This document shows, one piece after another, positions 1-7,955 of a DNA stretch of 42,508 nt (position 1 is the first letter of the stretch; each line of letters begins with the position of its first letter). Source of the DNA: Bacteroidales bacterium (GTDB taxonomy: Bacteria; Bacteroidota; Bacteroidia; Bacteroidales; UBA932); assembly GCA_017555445.1 (NCBI GenBank), contig JAFZGK010000008.1:1-42508 (forward strand), read 5' to 3'. The notes under the pieces were generated by a model, which saw nothing but the letters and a program-made list of their open reading frames with translations, was not told the origin of the DNA and did no database searches. The position numbers and the translations under genes were made by a program.

Positions 1-69
1 TAGAATAGTTGAAAATAAATTTTGCAAATACGACAAAAGTCCCTATATTTGCAGTCCCAATACGGAAAT

Positions 70-140
70 GGTGCTTTGGCCGAGCGGTTAGGCACAGGTC
101 TGCAAAACCTGCTACAGCGGTTCGATTCCGCTAGGCACCT
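70..140 (+). tRNA. tRNA-Cys (GCA anticodon)
   Basis: The 71-nt sequence folds as a cloverleaf. The acceptor strands are GGTGCTT (70-76) and AGGCACC (133-139), with T at 140 as the discriminator, as expected for tRNA-Cys. The anticodon loop CTGCAAA gives GCA, and the T-loop TTCGATTC is canonical. CCA is not encoded. A terminator follows directly. Confidence 0.95.
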
Positions 141-144
141 CACT

Positions 145-180
145 AAACCCCTTTAGAATGCGTTCTAGAGGGGTTTTCTT
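145..180 (+). terminator. Intrinsic terminator of the tRNA-Cys gene
   Basis: A 14-base arm (AAACCCCTTTAGAA) is followed by its near-complement (TTCTAGAGGGGTTT) and a T-rich tail, only a few bases after the tRNA. Confidence 0.85.
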
Positions 181-299
181 GTTTTTTGTTCCTAAAATGT
201 GCCCCAAATGTGACTCACTTGGGGCTACTTTTGTTCTCAACGCGTCTCAAAAAGGAGGTGCCTGCGGGAAACGAACCAAGATTATCCGAATAGGATAAA

Positions 300-647
300 T
301 TGGCTGAATGTTTGTGCGAGTCGGCTATCAAGAACTTTCCTGGTCGCAGGATCCGAACAGATATGTCAGATGGAGATCGTGATTGGGAGGAAGATTTCTA
401 TATCCTTCGTAAGTCCTGGTGTCCGGCTGTGCTGACTGAGAATTTCTTTATGGATAATTATTCTGACCTAGAATATCTGCAGAGTCAAGCTGGTAAGCAG
501 GCTGTGGTGGATACTCATGTGGAAGGGATTGTGGAGTGGTTGGAGATGAATAATATATACCTTTGCAGTGGGAATCGCTGTATTGGCTATTTCAAGACGA
601 TTCGTAGGCTGAAAACCGAGGATTCGTCGCCAGAAGGAGAGGCTTAA
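300..647 (+). pseudogene. C-terminal fragment of an N-acetylmuramoyl-L-alanine amidase (Amidase_3 type)
   Basis: The frame encodes about 115 residues matching the C-terminal half of phage- or mobile-element-associated Bacteroidota amidases. FPGRRIRTDMSDGDRDWEED is followed by CPAVLTENFFMDN, which carries the conserved active-site glutamate, and then by the closing helix. The N-terminal half with the zinc ligands is missing. A stop (TAG at 291) lies just upstream in frame, and the only possible start is a TTG at 300 without a promoter. The last 30 residues do not look like the family. I read it as a decayed remnant, and its position next to a tRNA gene suggests it was left by an integrated element. 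A degenerate but translated peptide cannot be excluded. Confidence 0.75.
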
Positions 648-717
648 TGCCTCTCTAACTTTTTTTATAGATATATATCATCTTTATGCCAGAGTGTCTA
701 TTGGGACTGGCGGTTTT

Positions 718-830
718 AGCCACGTGACAAAAATTGGCACTTTTATGAAGCGTCGCTCCTAAATAAGCATATATATGGGCACTTTAATTGAGCGACGATA
801 CATGAAATGACATGTTTTTGTATCGTCGCT
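718..830. repeat. REPIN-like twin palindrome, copy 1 (113 bp)
   Basis: Two 40-bp imperfect palindromes (718-757 and 791-830) are separated by 33 bp. The second is nearly perfect, with AGCGACGATAC at 791-801 and GTATCGTCGCT at 820-830. The first is decayed on its left arm (AGCCACGTGACA) and intact on its right (CGTCGCT). The same unit, with the same lengths and a 73-bp period, occurs at 40727-40839. The element lies between the amidase remnant and the phosphoesterase gene. Confidence 0.8.
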
Positions 831-904
831 ATATTGGAGAGCTTGTTGTTATGAGTAATTCGTGTCTTTAGCTGTTTCATTTACCCAATATACACGATTC
901 TTTT

Positions 905-912
905 GTATCTTC
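905..912 (+). promoter_or_regulatory. Probable -7 box of the phosphoesterase gene
   Basis: TATCTTCG differs by one base from the Bacteroidota -7 consensus TAnnTTTG and ends 18 bases before the chosen ATG. No clear -33 TTG is visible at the expected distance. Confidence 0.4.
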
Positions 913-930
913 GTCGAAATTATTCTGGAT

Positions 931-2064
931 ATGAAGAAATTGTTGATACTGCTTTTAGGTTTGATGTCATGCTTGGAGGGCTGGGCTGGAAACATCAAGT
1001 ATGGTCCATGGGTTACTGAGTCGAGGGAAGACAGAGTTACTATATGCTGGATGAGCGAAGATCCGGGCATGGCATATGTGGAACTCTCAGATGGTACGAA
1101 GGTCTGGGAGACATTCGCCGGACGTCGTATATTCAAGCGACTGCATAAGGTGCGCATAGATGGACTGGAGCCGGGAACAGAACTCCGCTACCGTGTCTGC
1201 GGACAGGTGCTGGTGGATGACAGCAATGCGCGTAATCCACGCTTCGGAGATGTCTATGAAGGTACATGGCAGTGTGTCCGTACATTCGATCCGAAGGCAG
1301 AGACCTGCCGTTTCTCCGTATTCAATGACATCCACCTGCAGGTCGAGGAATATAGTGCCCTTGCTGCACAGGTCGACTCGGCTGATACAGATTTTCTTTT
1401 TCTCAACGGTGATATCGTCAGTGCAGGCAACTACGTAGCTGACACGCTGATCCGTTACGAACTGGAGCCGCTCGGAACACTTCCTGCCGGATTGCCGGTA
1501 CTCTTCGCTCGTGGTAATCATGAGGGCCGTGGAAATAATCCGGGACTGGTTGCCGATATCTTCCCGAACTCCGATCCTGCTCCTTTCTACTATACTTTCC
1601 GTCATGGTCCTGCTGCTTTTATTGTCTTTGATGGCGGTGAAACAGGATATAACCGTTCTATCCTCTATAGCGGAAGTCCGGTTTATGAGGATTATCTCGC
1701 CGAGCAGATCGAGTGGGCCAAAGATGCAATGCAGGATCCTGTTTTCAGCAATGCTCCTGTAAAGATCTGCATCTTGCACGTGCCGATGATCGACCATGAG
1801 GATAAGGAAGATTTTCACCTTCAGCGCTGGCTTAATGAACACATTGTCCCGTTGTTGAATGATGCAGGAATCAACCTGATGATCGGTGCTGATCTCCATG
1901 AGTTCATGTACTGTGAACCTGGTACAATGAACAATTCATTCCCGATACTGGTCAACGACGATGTCCGTCGCCTTGACTGCAGCTATGATTCCGGCAAGCT
2001 GACCTTGACAATGTTCAATGCAGATGGCGAGACAGAGTTTTCGAAGGTGCTGGATGTAAAATAG
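931..2064 (+). CDS. Secreted calcineurin-like metallophosphoesterase
   Basis: The 377-aa protein has a signal peptide (about residues 1-19, ending near GWA), a fibronectin-like N-terminal domain as in purple acid phosphatases (about 20-125), and a calcineurin-type phosphoesterase domain. The metal-site motifs are in order: D133-x-H135, G160-D161, G195-N-H197-E, H283, and GADLH with H323. The family uses a two-metal centre to hydrolyse phosphomonoesters or diesters; the substrate here is unknown. The frame is open upstream to 862, but the ATG at 931 starts the signal peptide and lies just after a probable -7 box, so I chose it. The likely location is periplasm or cell surface. Confidence 0.88.
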   Translation: MKKLLILLLGLMSCLEGWAGNIKYGPWVTESREDRVTICWMSEDPGMAYVELSDGTKVWETFAGRRIFKRLHKVRIDGLEPGTELRYRVCGQVLVDDSNARNPRFGDVYEGTWQCVRTFDPKAETCRFSVFNDIHLQVEEYSALAAQVDSADTDFLFLNGDIVSAGNYVADTLIRYELEPLGTLPAGLPVLFARGNHEGRGNNPGLVADIFPNSDPAPFYYTFRHGPAAFIVFDGGETGYNRSILYSGSPVYEDYLAEQIEWAKDAMQDPVFSNAPVKICILHVPMIDHEDKEDFHLQRWLNEHIVPLLNDAGINLMIGADLHEFMYCEPGTMNNSFPILVNDDVRRLDCSYDSGKLTLTMFNADGETEFSKVLDVK

Positions 2065-2182
2065 AATCTTCTAGAATCCATTACAATTTTCCTGTTCCTG
2101 ATTCATTCTACTGGTACAGTTTCTGAAATGGTCCGGTTGCCCATAGGGGCAGAACGGACATTAACATTTAGAGACTGAAGTT

Positions 2183-2380
2183 ATGAATACAGGAAATTCA
2201 TTGTTGTGCTTCATGGCCGGTGCACTTGCAGGTGCGGTTGCGGCTGTGCTGCTTGCTCCGGATTCAGGACAGAATACCCGCGCAAAGATCAGAAAAAGTG
2301 TGTCGGACGTTGCAGATAAGACACGTGACAGAATCGAGGAGGGGTTGGATGTGATTGAAAAGGCTCTGGAGGAGAAGTGA
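2183..2380 (+). CDS. YtxH-domain small membrane protein
   Basis: The 65-aa protein has one N-terminal membrane helix rich in Gly and Ala (about residues 7-25, LLAPDSG at its end), then a charged amphipathic helix with heptad-like spacing (about 30-65). This is the usual YtxH layout, a family linked to envelope stress in other bacteria but with no defined reaction. Its TGA overlaps the next gene's ATG as ATGA-type coupling (2378-2382), so the two are almost certainly co-translated. In Bacteroidota, YtxH proteins commonly precede a holin-like membrane protein, as here. Confidence 0.85.
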   Translation: MNTGNSLLCFMAGALAGAVAAVLLAPDSGQNTRAKIRKSVSDVADKTRDRIEEGLDVIEKALEEK

Positions 2381-2790
2381 TGGAGGACAATCACAATTTA
2401 TTGAGCAGTCTGTCTTCAGCGTTAGGGGAGTACCTTAATCTGAAGGCAGATGATTTTCGAAAGAAGACCATTTCCGGTCTTGCCATAGGGTTCAGCAGAG
2501 CCCTTTCAGTCATTGTTCTCGCAATGCTTCTTATGATGATCCTCTTTGTCATTTCCTTTGCACTTATTGTCGTCATAGGGAATGCGATGGGAAGCTGGAG
2601 CGGTGCTGCATTCATAATAGGAGGAGTCTATATCATCGCCTTTGCAGTCCTGTACTTCATGCGAAAGAAATTGTTCGTCGGAATGTTCACGAACCTTCTC
2701 CAAGGAGTAATGGCGGACAACTCCCAGAACAATGAGTGGAAGCCTATAATCATGTCGATAATCTCATATCTGCGCACTGTTTTTCTGTAG
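2380..2790 (+). CDS. Holin-superfamily-III-like (DUF1469-type) membrane protein
   Basis: The 136-aa protein has a soluble N-terminal helix (residues 1-30), a first long hydrophobic segment (about 33-62), a short turn with MGSW, a second hydrophobic segment (about 70-90) and a basic C-terminal helix. This matches the putative Actinobacterial-holin-X/phage_holin_3_6 family, found as ordinary chromosomal genes in Bacteroidota. The name does not imply lysis. The start is the ATG at 2380, which overlaps the YtxH stop; a GTG three bases upstream is possible but less likely. The pair probably acts at the inner membrane. Confidence 0.75.
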   Translation: MEDNHNLLSSLSSALGEYLNLKADDFRKKTISGLAIGFSRALSVIVLAMLLMMILFVISFALIVVIGNAMGSWSGAAFIIGGVYIIAFAVLYFMRKKLFVGMFTNLLQGVMADNSQNNEWKPIIMSIISYLRTVFL

Positions 2791-2887
2791 ATGATGACCT
2801 GCTTGCAGAATCTGACCACAGATTTTGCCACAATAATGCTGATTACACCACTATATCTCAGATAATACGACATTCTTGCATATTATT

Positions 2888-2917
2888 TTGATTACTCTTG
2901 CATAAGGGATATATTTG
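2888..2917 (+). promoter_or_regulatory. Bacteroidota sigma-70-type promoter of the DUF2147 gene
   Basis: TTG at 2888-2890, exactly 19 bases, then TATATTTG at 2910-2917. This is a full match to TTG-N19-TAnnTTTG. The leader to the ATG at 2971 is about 48 nt and A/T-rich. Confidence 0.8.
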
Positions 2918-2970
2918 TGTGCTCTTAGTGAGACAGTACATATAAAACCATAAACCTAATTTTAATTAAG

Positions 2971-3396
2971 ATGAAGAAATATTTTGTCGGAATGATCATC
3001 ATGCTTGCGTCATTCACAACTTACGCTCAGGATGTTGTCGGTAAATGGAAACTCGAAGACGGTACAGCAATCGTAGAGGTGTACAAGCAGGGTGATGTAT
3101 TCAACGGTAAGATCGTATGGCTCCAGAATCCTACTGAGGCAGACGGTACTCCAGCAAAGGATGAAAATAATCCTGATGCAAAGCTCAGATCACGTCAGCT
3201 TATCGGACTCAACATGCTCAGCGGTTTGAAGAAAGATGGCGGAGAGTACTCGGGAGGCAGTATCTATGATCCGGGTAACGGAAAGACTTACAACTGCTCT
3301 ATGAAGGTAGAAGGTGACGTGCTCAAGGTACGTGGCTCTCTCGACAAGAGAGGACTTCTCGGCAGAACAATGGACTGGTTCCGCGTAAAGGAGTAA
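2971..3396 (+). CDS. DUF2147 family secreted protein
   Basis: The 141-aa protein has a signal peptide ending at TTYAQ (residue 20). The mature part shows the DUF2147 pattern: DVVGKWKLEDG at the start, FNGKIVWLQNP in the middle, LIGLNMLSGLK, the GSIYDPGNGKTYNC strand, and KVRGSLDKRGLLGRTMDWFRV at the end. The family is a small periplasmic lipocalin-like beta barrel of unknown ligand. It stands alone, with its own strong promoter and terminator. Codon choice (GTA, GGT, AAC, TAC, few ATA) suggests high expression, which fits an abundant envelope protein. Confidence 0.88.
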   Translation: MKKYFVGMIIMLASFTTYAQDVVGKWKLEDGTAIVEVYKQGDVFNGKIVWLQNPTEADGTPAKDENNPDAKLRSRQLIGLNMLSGLKKDGGEYSGGSIYDPGNGKTYNCSMKVEGDVLKVRGSLDKRGLLGRTMDWFRVKE

Positions 3397-3416
3397 TCAA
3401 GGTCGCATAACGATTT

Positions 3417-3453
3417 AAAGCATGAAGGCTTGAAAGTCTTCATGCTTTTTTTT
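3417..3453 (+). terminator. Intrinsic terminator after the DUF2147 gene
   Basis: AAAGCATGAAG (3417-3427) pairs with CTTCATGCTTT across a short loop, followed by a run of T. Confidence 0.88.
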
Positions 3454-3516
3454 ACTCCCGGAATGATTGTTTGGTGCGATAAGTGATATCCGCAAGAGAG
3501 GTTAGTCAGTGTGTTT

Positions 3517-5895
3517 ATGAAAAATATTGTATGTATATGTGCTGTTCTGGTAACCTTTACTGCAAATCAGATATATGCCCAGAGTGAAGGATATCCGGTC
3601 AGCGGCCGTGTAATTGATAAGCTTACACGCGAAGGAGTGCCTTATGCTGCAGTCATTATTGTAGGGGTAGAAGGGTCAGGAATCCTGACAGATTCGACAG
3701 GAGTATTTACTCTCCAGGATGTGAAGCCTGGAATTTCACAGTTCTCAGCCATTCAGTTGGGCTACAGGACGGTTGTCACTCCTGAATACCGTATCACTCC
3801 ATATACTCCGTTCATAGAGATCGAGATGGAACAGGATCCCACAGAACTTGCAGCTGCTTCAGTCATGCCTTCACCATTTCTCAGAAGTGTTGAAAGTCCT
3901 GTCAGTGTAAGGATAATCAGCCTTGGTGATATAGAGAAAATACCGGGATCCAATAAGGATATTGCACGAATAGTCCGGTCATATCCTGGAGTTTCCTATT
4001 CTCCTATAGGATATAGGAACGACCTGATTGTCAGAGGTGGCGGGCCGTCTGAAAATGCGTTCTTCATCGATGGGATTGAGATTCCGAATATCAATCATTT
4101 CGCAACACAAGGCGCGTCAGGAGGCCCTGTGAGCATACTCAATTCGGATCTTATACGTGAAATAAACTTTTACACAGGAGCCTTCCCTACAAACAGGGGT
4201 GGGGCCTTGAGCTCTGTAATGGATATTGCTTTGCGTGACGGAAATAAAGATAAGCAGGCTTTCAAAGCTGTCGTCGGTGCGTCGGAAGTAGGTGTAAGTG
4301 CGAGTGGCCACTTCGGTGAAAATACAACATATATAGCTTCAGTCCGTCAGTCATATCTGCAACTCCTTTTCAGACTGCTCGGCCTGCCTATGCTTCCCAA
4401 CTATATTGACGGCCAGTTCAAGATAAAGACCCGTATAGATGACAATAACGAGGTGACAATCCTTGCCTTGGCCGGTTTTGACAATCTTAAATTGAATGAG
4501 GAACCTGACGATAAAGGAGATGAGTACCTTTTAAGCTATCTTCCTCTTCTGAAACAGGAAACTTTCACAGCAGGTGCGGCATACAGGCATTTCAATGGCA
4601 GAAATACGCAGGTTTATTCTGTAGGATATAATTACCTTAACAACAGAAGCCATAAATATCTGAATAATGATGAATCGTCTGAAGATAATCTTATACAGAA
4701 AGGCAGCGGTCTTGAAGGTAAGGCGCAGATCCGTTTTGAAAATAAATCATACTATGGGGCCTGGACTGTCAGAGAAGGTGCAGATCTGGCTTTTAGGCAT
4801 TATGACAGTCATGTCATGAGAAAGACCACAGATGGAGGGTCTTTGATAAATGACACTGGCATAGCCTTTCTTGATTATGGAATTCATGCCTCGTCTGAAT
4901 ATAAATCCCCTCAGGGCAGACTGAACACGGCATTCGGTCTTCGAATTGACGGTTCATCATTCTCGAAGAATACATCTCAGTTCTGGAAGCAGCTTTCACC
5001 AAGGGCTTCAGTCTCATATATGCCATGGAAGTCATGGTCCTTCAATGCGAGTGCCGGATTTTATCATCAGCTTCCTCCTCTTACAGCACTGAGTTTCCGA
5101 AATTCGGAAGGTGTCCTCGTAAATGATCAGCTTGAGTATATGAGAGTCGTTTCTGCGGCGGTGGGAGCTGATTGGAAACTCAGGGACAGAGTCTTTGTCG
5201 GTTTGGAAAGTTTTTACAAGCAGTTTCTTGATATCCCGGTTTCACAGGCAACAGGTGTTCCATTGACCTGCATCGGAGCTGATTATGGTTCTATCGGTGA
5301 AGAAGAGTTGCGGTCTGCTGCAACAGGACGGTCATATGGAGTGGAACTCCTGGTAAAGTGGCTGATTCCGGATAAGCTCAGCCTTGTAGGTTCTGTCACT
5401 TTATATAAGAGTGAATATAGATCTTCTGATGATGCGGAGTTCATACCTTCTGCATGGGATAATAGATTCGTCGTGAATCTGAGTGCAGTATATGAACTTC
5501 CCAAGTATTGGAGTATCGGAGCCAAGGTCAGTGCTATCGGAGGCGCGCCATATACGCCATATGATGAGGTGTTGTCTTCCTATAAAGATGTGTGGGATGC
5601 GGCAGGACGTCCTGTCTATGATTATACGAAATATAATGAGATGAGGCTGGATCCTTATTATCAGATAGACTTGAGGGTTGATAAGAACTTCTATTTCCAG
5701 AAGTGGGCTTTAGGATTCTATATTGACCTTCAGAATGTGACATTCAGCAAGATTGATCAGCCTGATGTCTGGCTGAGTACAGGGGTGGTGACCAATCCAG
5801 ATAAGATTGCAGAAGAGCAGCGCTATGAACTTGAAATGCTTGAGCTTACAAGTGGTACTATAATCCCGGCTATAGGAATGACATTAGAATTTTAA
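3517..5895 (+). CDS. TonB-dependent outer-membrane receptor with N-terminal carboxypeptidase-regulatory domain
   Basis: The 792-aa protein has a signal peptide (to about residue 22, ending YAQ) and a CarboxypepD_reg-like beta-sandwich (about 28-110, VSGRVIDKLTREGVPYA). A plug domain follows (about 120-235) with DIARIVRSYPGVSYS and RGGGPSENAFFIDGIEIPN, then a beta barrel ending in the aromatic signal IGMTLEF. It is shorter than SusC proteins (about 1000 aa) and no SusD follows, so I expect a FecA/BtuB-like importer of a small ligand, perhaps a metal complex or peptide; the ligand cannot be read from the sequence. The ATG at 3517 is preferred to the in-frame GTG six bases upstream because it starts MKNIVCIC, a proper signal sequence. 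Confidence 0.9.
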   Translation: MKNIVCICAVLVTFTANQIYAQSEGYPVSGRVIDKLTREGVPYAAVIIVGVEGSGILTDSTGVFTLQDVKPGISQFSAIQLGYRTVVTPEYRITPYTPFIEIEMEQDPTELAAASVMPSPFLRSVESPVSVRIISLGDIEKIPGSNKDIARIVRSYPGVSYSPIGYRNDLIVRGGGPSENAFFIDGIEIPNINHFATQGASGGPVSILNSDLIREINFYTGAFPTNRGGALSSVMDIALRDGNKDKQAFKAVVGASEVGVSASGHFGENTTYIASVRQSYLQLLFRLLGLPMLPNYIDGQFKIKTRIDDNNEVTILALAGFDNLKLNEEPDDKGDEYLLSYLPLLKQETFTAGAAYRHFNGRNTQVYSVGYNYLNNRSHKYLNNDESSEDNLIQKGSGLEGKAQIRFENKSYYGAWTVREGADLAFRHYDSHVMRKTTDGGSLINDTGIAFLDYGIHASSEYKSPQGRLNTAFGLRIDGSSFSKNTSQFWKQLSPRASVSYMPWKSWSFNASAGFYHQLPPLTALSFRNSEGVLVNDQLEYMRVVSAAVGADWKLRDRVFVGLESFYKQFLDIPVSQATGVPLTCIGADYGSIGEEELRSAATGRSYGVELLVKWLIPDKLSLVGSVTLYKSEYRSSDDAEFIPSAWDNRFVVNLSAVYELPKYWSIGAKVSAIGGAPYTPYDEVLSSYKDVWDAAGRPVYDYTKYNEMRLDPYYQIDLRVDKNFYFQKWALGFYIDLQNVTFSKIDQPDVWLSTGVVTNPDKIAEEQRYELEMLELTSGTIIPAIGMTLEF

Positions 5896-5926
5896 GAAAA
5901 TAGGTCTGACTTACCTTATTTCTGAT

Positions 5927-5934
5927 TACATTTG
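5927..5934 (+). promoter_or_regulatory. Probable -7 box of the glutaminase gene
   Basis: TACATTTG matches TAnnTTTG and ends 45 bases before the glsA ATG. There is no clear TTG 19 bases upstream, so the promoter may be weak or need an activator. Confidence 0.5.
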
Positions 5935-5979
5935 TAGTAGTTATGCCGAAGCACGGCGCAGATAAGAATAGTTATACAG

Positions 5980-6891
5980 ATGGATTATCAGAAGATAATG
6001 GAAGAGATCTATCAGGAGATCCTTCCTTTTGCCCAGAAAGGTAAGCAGGCCGATTATATACCTGCATTGGCTAAAGTAAATCCCGACCAGTACGGAATGT
6101 GTATTCAGACGGTATATGGAGAGACGTTCATACATATGCAGGCTGATACAAGGTTTTCCATTCAGAGTATAACGAAGGTCTTTGCTTTGGCAATGTGCCT
6201 TTCGCTTAAAGGTGAGGACTTGTGGAAAAGAGTAGGCAAGGAACCATCAGGCACCGCATTCAATTCGCTTGTCCAGCTCGAAGTGGAGAAGGGAATTCCA
6301 AGAAATCCTTTCATCAATGCCGGAGCGATAGTCCTTGCTGATATCCTTCTTGAAGAACTTGAAGATCCTGAAGCTGAGTTCATAGGATTCATACGTGCTC
6401 TTTCCGGTGAAGATACTGTAGATTATAATCTTGAAGTGGCCACTTCAGAAAGAGAAACAGGATATCTCAACGCTGCGATAGCGAATATGCTCAAATATCA
6501 TGGAACAATCAACGGCGATATCGAGACAGTGCTGAACTTCTATTTCAAGATGTGTTCGGTCGAGATGAGCTGTACTGAACTTGCAAAAGCTTTCACGGCA
6601 TTTACCAATGCACGTAAATTCAATCATGCAGGTTACAAGCTCACCTCGTCACAGATCAAACGCCTGAACGCTGTCATGCAGACCTGCGGATTCTATGATG
6701 AGGCAGGAGAATTCTCATATCTTGTGGGATTGCCGGGAAAAAGTGGTGTCGGCGGAGGAATCGTGGCTGTCTATCCGATGAGATATTCGGTTGCAGTATG
6801 GAGTCCGAGACTTAATTCAAAAGGAAATTCTGTAATGGGTATGAAAGCCCTTGAACTGCTTACTACCCGAACAGAAGAGTCGATCTTCTAG
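5980..6891 (+). CDS. glsA: Glutaminase A
   Basis: The 303-aa protein matches the length and motifs of the serine-dependent glutaminase family (beta-lactamase-like fold). The nucleophile motif SITK falls at residues 63-66. NPFINAGAI, the family signature around the substrate-binding Asn, lies near 114-122, and the C-terminal GLPGKSGVGGGI loop is present. The reaction is glutamine to glutamate plus ammonia. The ammonia can neutralise acid, and the glutamate can feed the decarboxylase/antiporter pair at 19337-22230. It is a single-gene unit, and the small RNA gene at 6904-7022 converges on its 3' end, leaving only 12 bases between its stop and the RNA's terminator tail. Confidence 0.95.
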   Translation: MDYQKIMEEIYQEILPFAQKGKQADYIPALAKVNPDQYGMCIQTVYGETFIHMQADTRFSIQSITKVFALAMCLSLKGEDLWKRVGKEPSGTAFNSLVQLEVEKGIPRNPFINAGAIVLADILLEELEDPEAEFIGFIRALSGEDTVDYNLEVATSERETGYLNAAIANMLKYHGTINGDIETVLNFYFKMCSVEMSCTELAKAFTAFTNARKFNHAGYKLTSSQIKRLNAVMQTCGFYDEAGEFSYLVGLPGKSGVGGGIVAVYPMRYSVAVWSPRLNSKGNSVMGMKALELLTTRTEESIF

Positions 6892-6903
6892 GGTGGTATA
6901 AAT

Positions 6904-7022
6904 AAAAAAATGAGACTTCGCCGCTCTCGCGGGGATGCCTCATACTAACCACATAATTAATAACACTAAAACTAATAACCAATGAGTTGTGAGAGTTTCA
7001 GATGAGCTCTCTGATCAACTCG
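6904..7022 (-). ncRNA. Small structured RNA, copy 1 of a paralogous pair
   Basis: Read on the minus strand, the transcript should start near 7022 and end in the T-tract at 6910-6904, about 118 nt. (1) A 5' hairpin: outer stem GAGTTG (7021-7016) with CAACTC (6989-6984), an asymmetric internal loop AUCA/A, inner stem GAGAG (7011-7007) with CUCUC (6995-6991). (2) A linker that, with the start of the next stem, forms a 44-nt block (6980-6937) identical to the block in copy 2. (3) A terminator hairpin, AUGAGGC with GUCUCAU, an internal loop, then CCGC-GAGA-GCGG with a GNRA tetraloop, and a U-tract. No open reading frame of note is present. Copy 2 at 28889-29005 keeps the structure while changing both strands of the stems. 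It may belong to a catalogued Bacteroidales RNA class; I cannot tell without a covariance-model search. Confidence 0.85.
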
Positions 7023-7026
7023 GGTG

Positions 7027-7056
7027 CAAAGGTACTGCTTTTTTAAAAATTTGCAA
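7027..7056 (-). promoter_or_regulatory. Promoter of small RNA copy 1
   Basis: On the minus strand, TTG (7056-7054), exactly 19 bases, then TACCTTTG (7034-7027). The 5' hairpin of the RNA begins six bases downstream, so it sits at the very 5' end of the transcript. From 7057 to 7277 I see only A/T-rich DNA with no gene. Confidence 0.82.
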
Positions 7057-7277
7057 TACCTATGCCAAAGAAAAGCGACGAATTGTCTAAATAGTTGAAT
7101 AAATGGTATTTAGGTGGTTATTTTGATCATAATGAAATAAGCCTTTTTTACCAAAATTTAACATCTGTACGCATAAAATGATTACGATTCCTAACATTCT
7201 AAAATGAAAAATTTACGAATCGTAATATTTATTTTCTGCCGACGAATTATTTCGATGAATTTTAATTTTTTGAGGAT

Positions 7278-7955
7278 CTATATCATCCTTTCCGGCGAGT
7301 AGTCCTCTATCGGGTTTCCTTCAGAGAACCATCTGCCCATCACATTGACATAGTGAGCATTATGCATATCGGTTCCATAGTGTGACACAAGACCCTTTTC
7401 TGCAAGATAAGTCGCGTACTGCTGTGCCTCAGGACCATATAGTCCTGCTAACGATCCGTAATTGCTCTGTATCTGTACGCCTGCTTCAATATAGCTCATC
7501 AGCTCTGATTCTGATAGGTAGAAATATCTTTCCGGATGTGGGAGAAGGGGAGTGAGCCCCAATGAAATCACTTTTCTGAACTCTTCAATAGGTCGGATAG
7601 AGCCCATATCCTCAGGGTTGTGGATTGGAAGCTCCATAAGAACGAATCGGTCTTCAATCGGCATGAGCCAGTTCTTCTCCAGAACTTCCGGCCATGTTTC
7701 AGGAACAAGACGATATTCTGCTGACATCTTCAGATCGACATCAACTCCACGCACATACAATACTTCATGCAGCTGTTCGAAGGCAGGGCGGATTGTTTCC
7801 GGTGTGTTTCTGTATTTGTTTGTTATATGTGGCGTACAGTAGATGCGCTCGAATCCCCAGCCTTTCATCGATGTGGCGAGAAAGATAGAGTCTTCAAGAT
7901 TGACGGCACCATCGTCAATGCCTGGCAGTATGTGGCTGTGAAAATCTAGTTTCAT
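7278..7955 (-). CDS. CpsB/YwqE-type PHP-domain tyrosine-protein phosphatase
   Basis: The 225-aa protein begins DFHSHILPGIDDGA (residues 3-16), the metal-binding signature of the PHP family of manganese-dependent phosphotyrosine phosphatases. Further family motifs are YCTPHI, LPHPERY and HYGTDMHN near the C-terminus. These enzymes usually dephosphorylate BY-kinases that control exopolysaccharide export; no capsule genes or BY-kinase occur in this window. The frame runs open 34 codons upstream, but the ATG at 7955 starts the metal-binding motif at the normal place. It overlaps the maf stop by four bases (ATGA), marking it as the last gene of the fprA-maf-cpsB operon. Confidence 0.88.
   Translation of the reverse strand: MKLDFHSHILPGIDDGAVNLEDSIFLATSMKGWGFERIYCTPHITNKYRNTPETIRPAFEQLHEVLYVRGVDVDLKMSAEYRLVPETWPEVLEKNWLMPIEDRFVLMELPIHNPEDMGSIRPIEEFRKVISLGLTPLLPHPERYFYLSESELMSYIEAGVQIQSNYGSLAGLYGPEAQQYATYLAEKGLVSHYGTDMHNAHYVNVMGRWFSEGNPIEDYSPERMI

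Noticed and set aside
197..298. 33-codon frame beginning MCPKCDSLGATFVLN, considered as an integrase N-terminus
   Set aside because: Too short and too weakly similar to call a gene; mentioned only as possible debris of a mobile element.
1087..1899. Open frame of 270 codons on the minus strand
   Set aside because: It is the antisense shadow of the metallophosphoesterase gene, whose metal-ligand motifs are complete.
3517..5895. Polysaccharide utilisation locus around the TonB receptor
   Set aside because: No SusD, glycoside hydrolase, anti-sigma factor or hybrid sensor adjoins it, and the receptor is shorter than SusC proteins.
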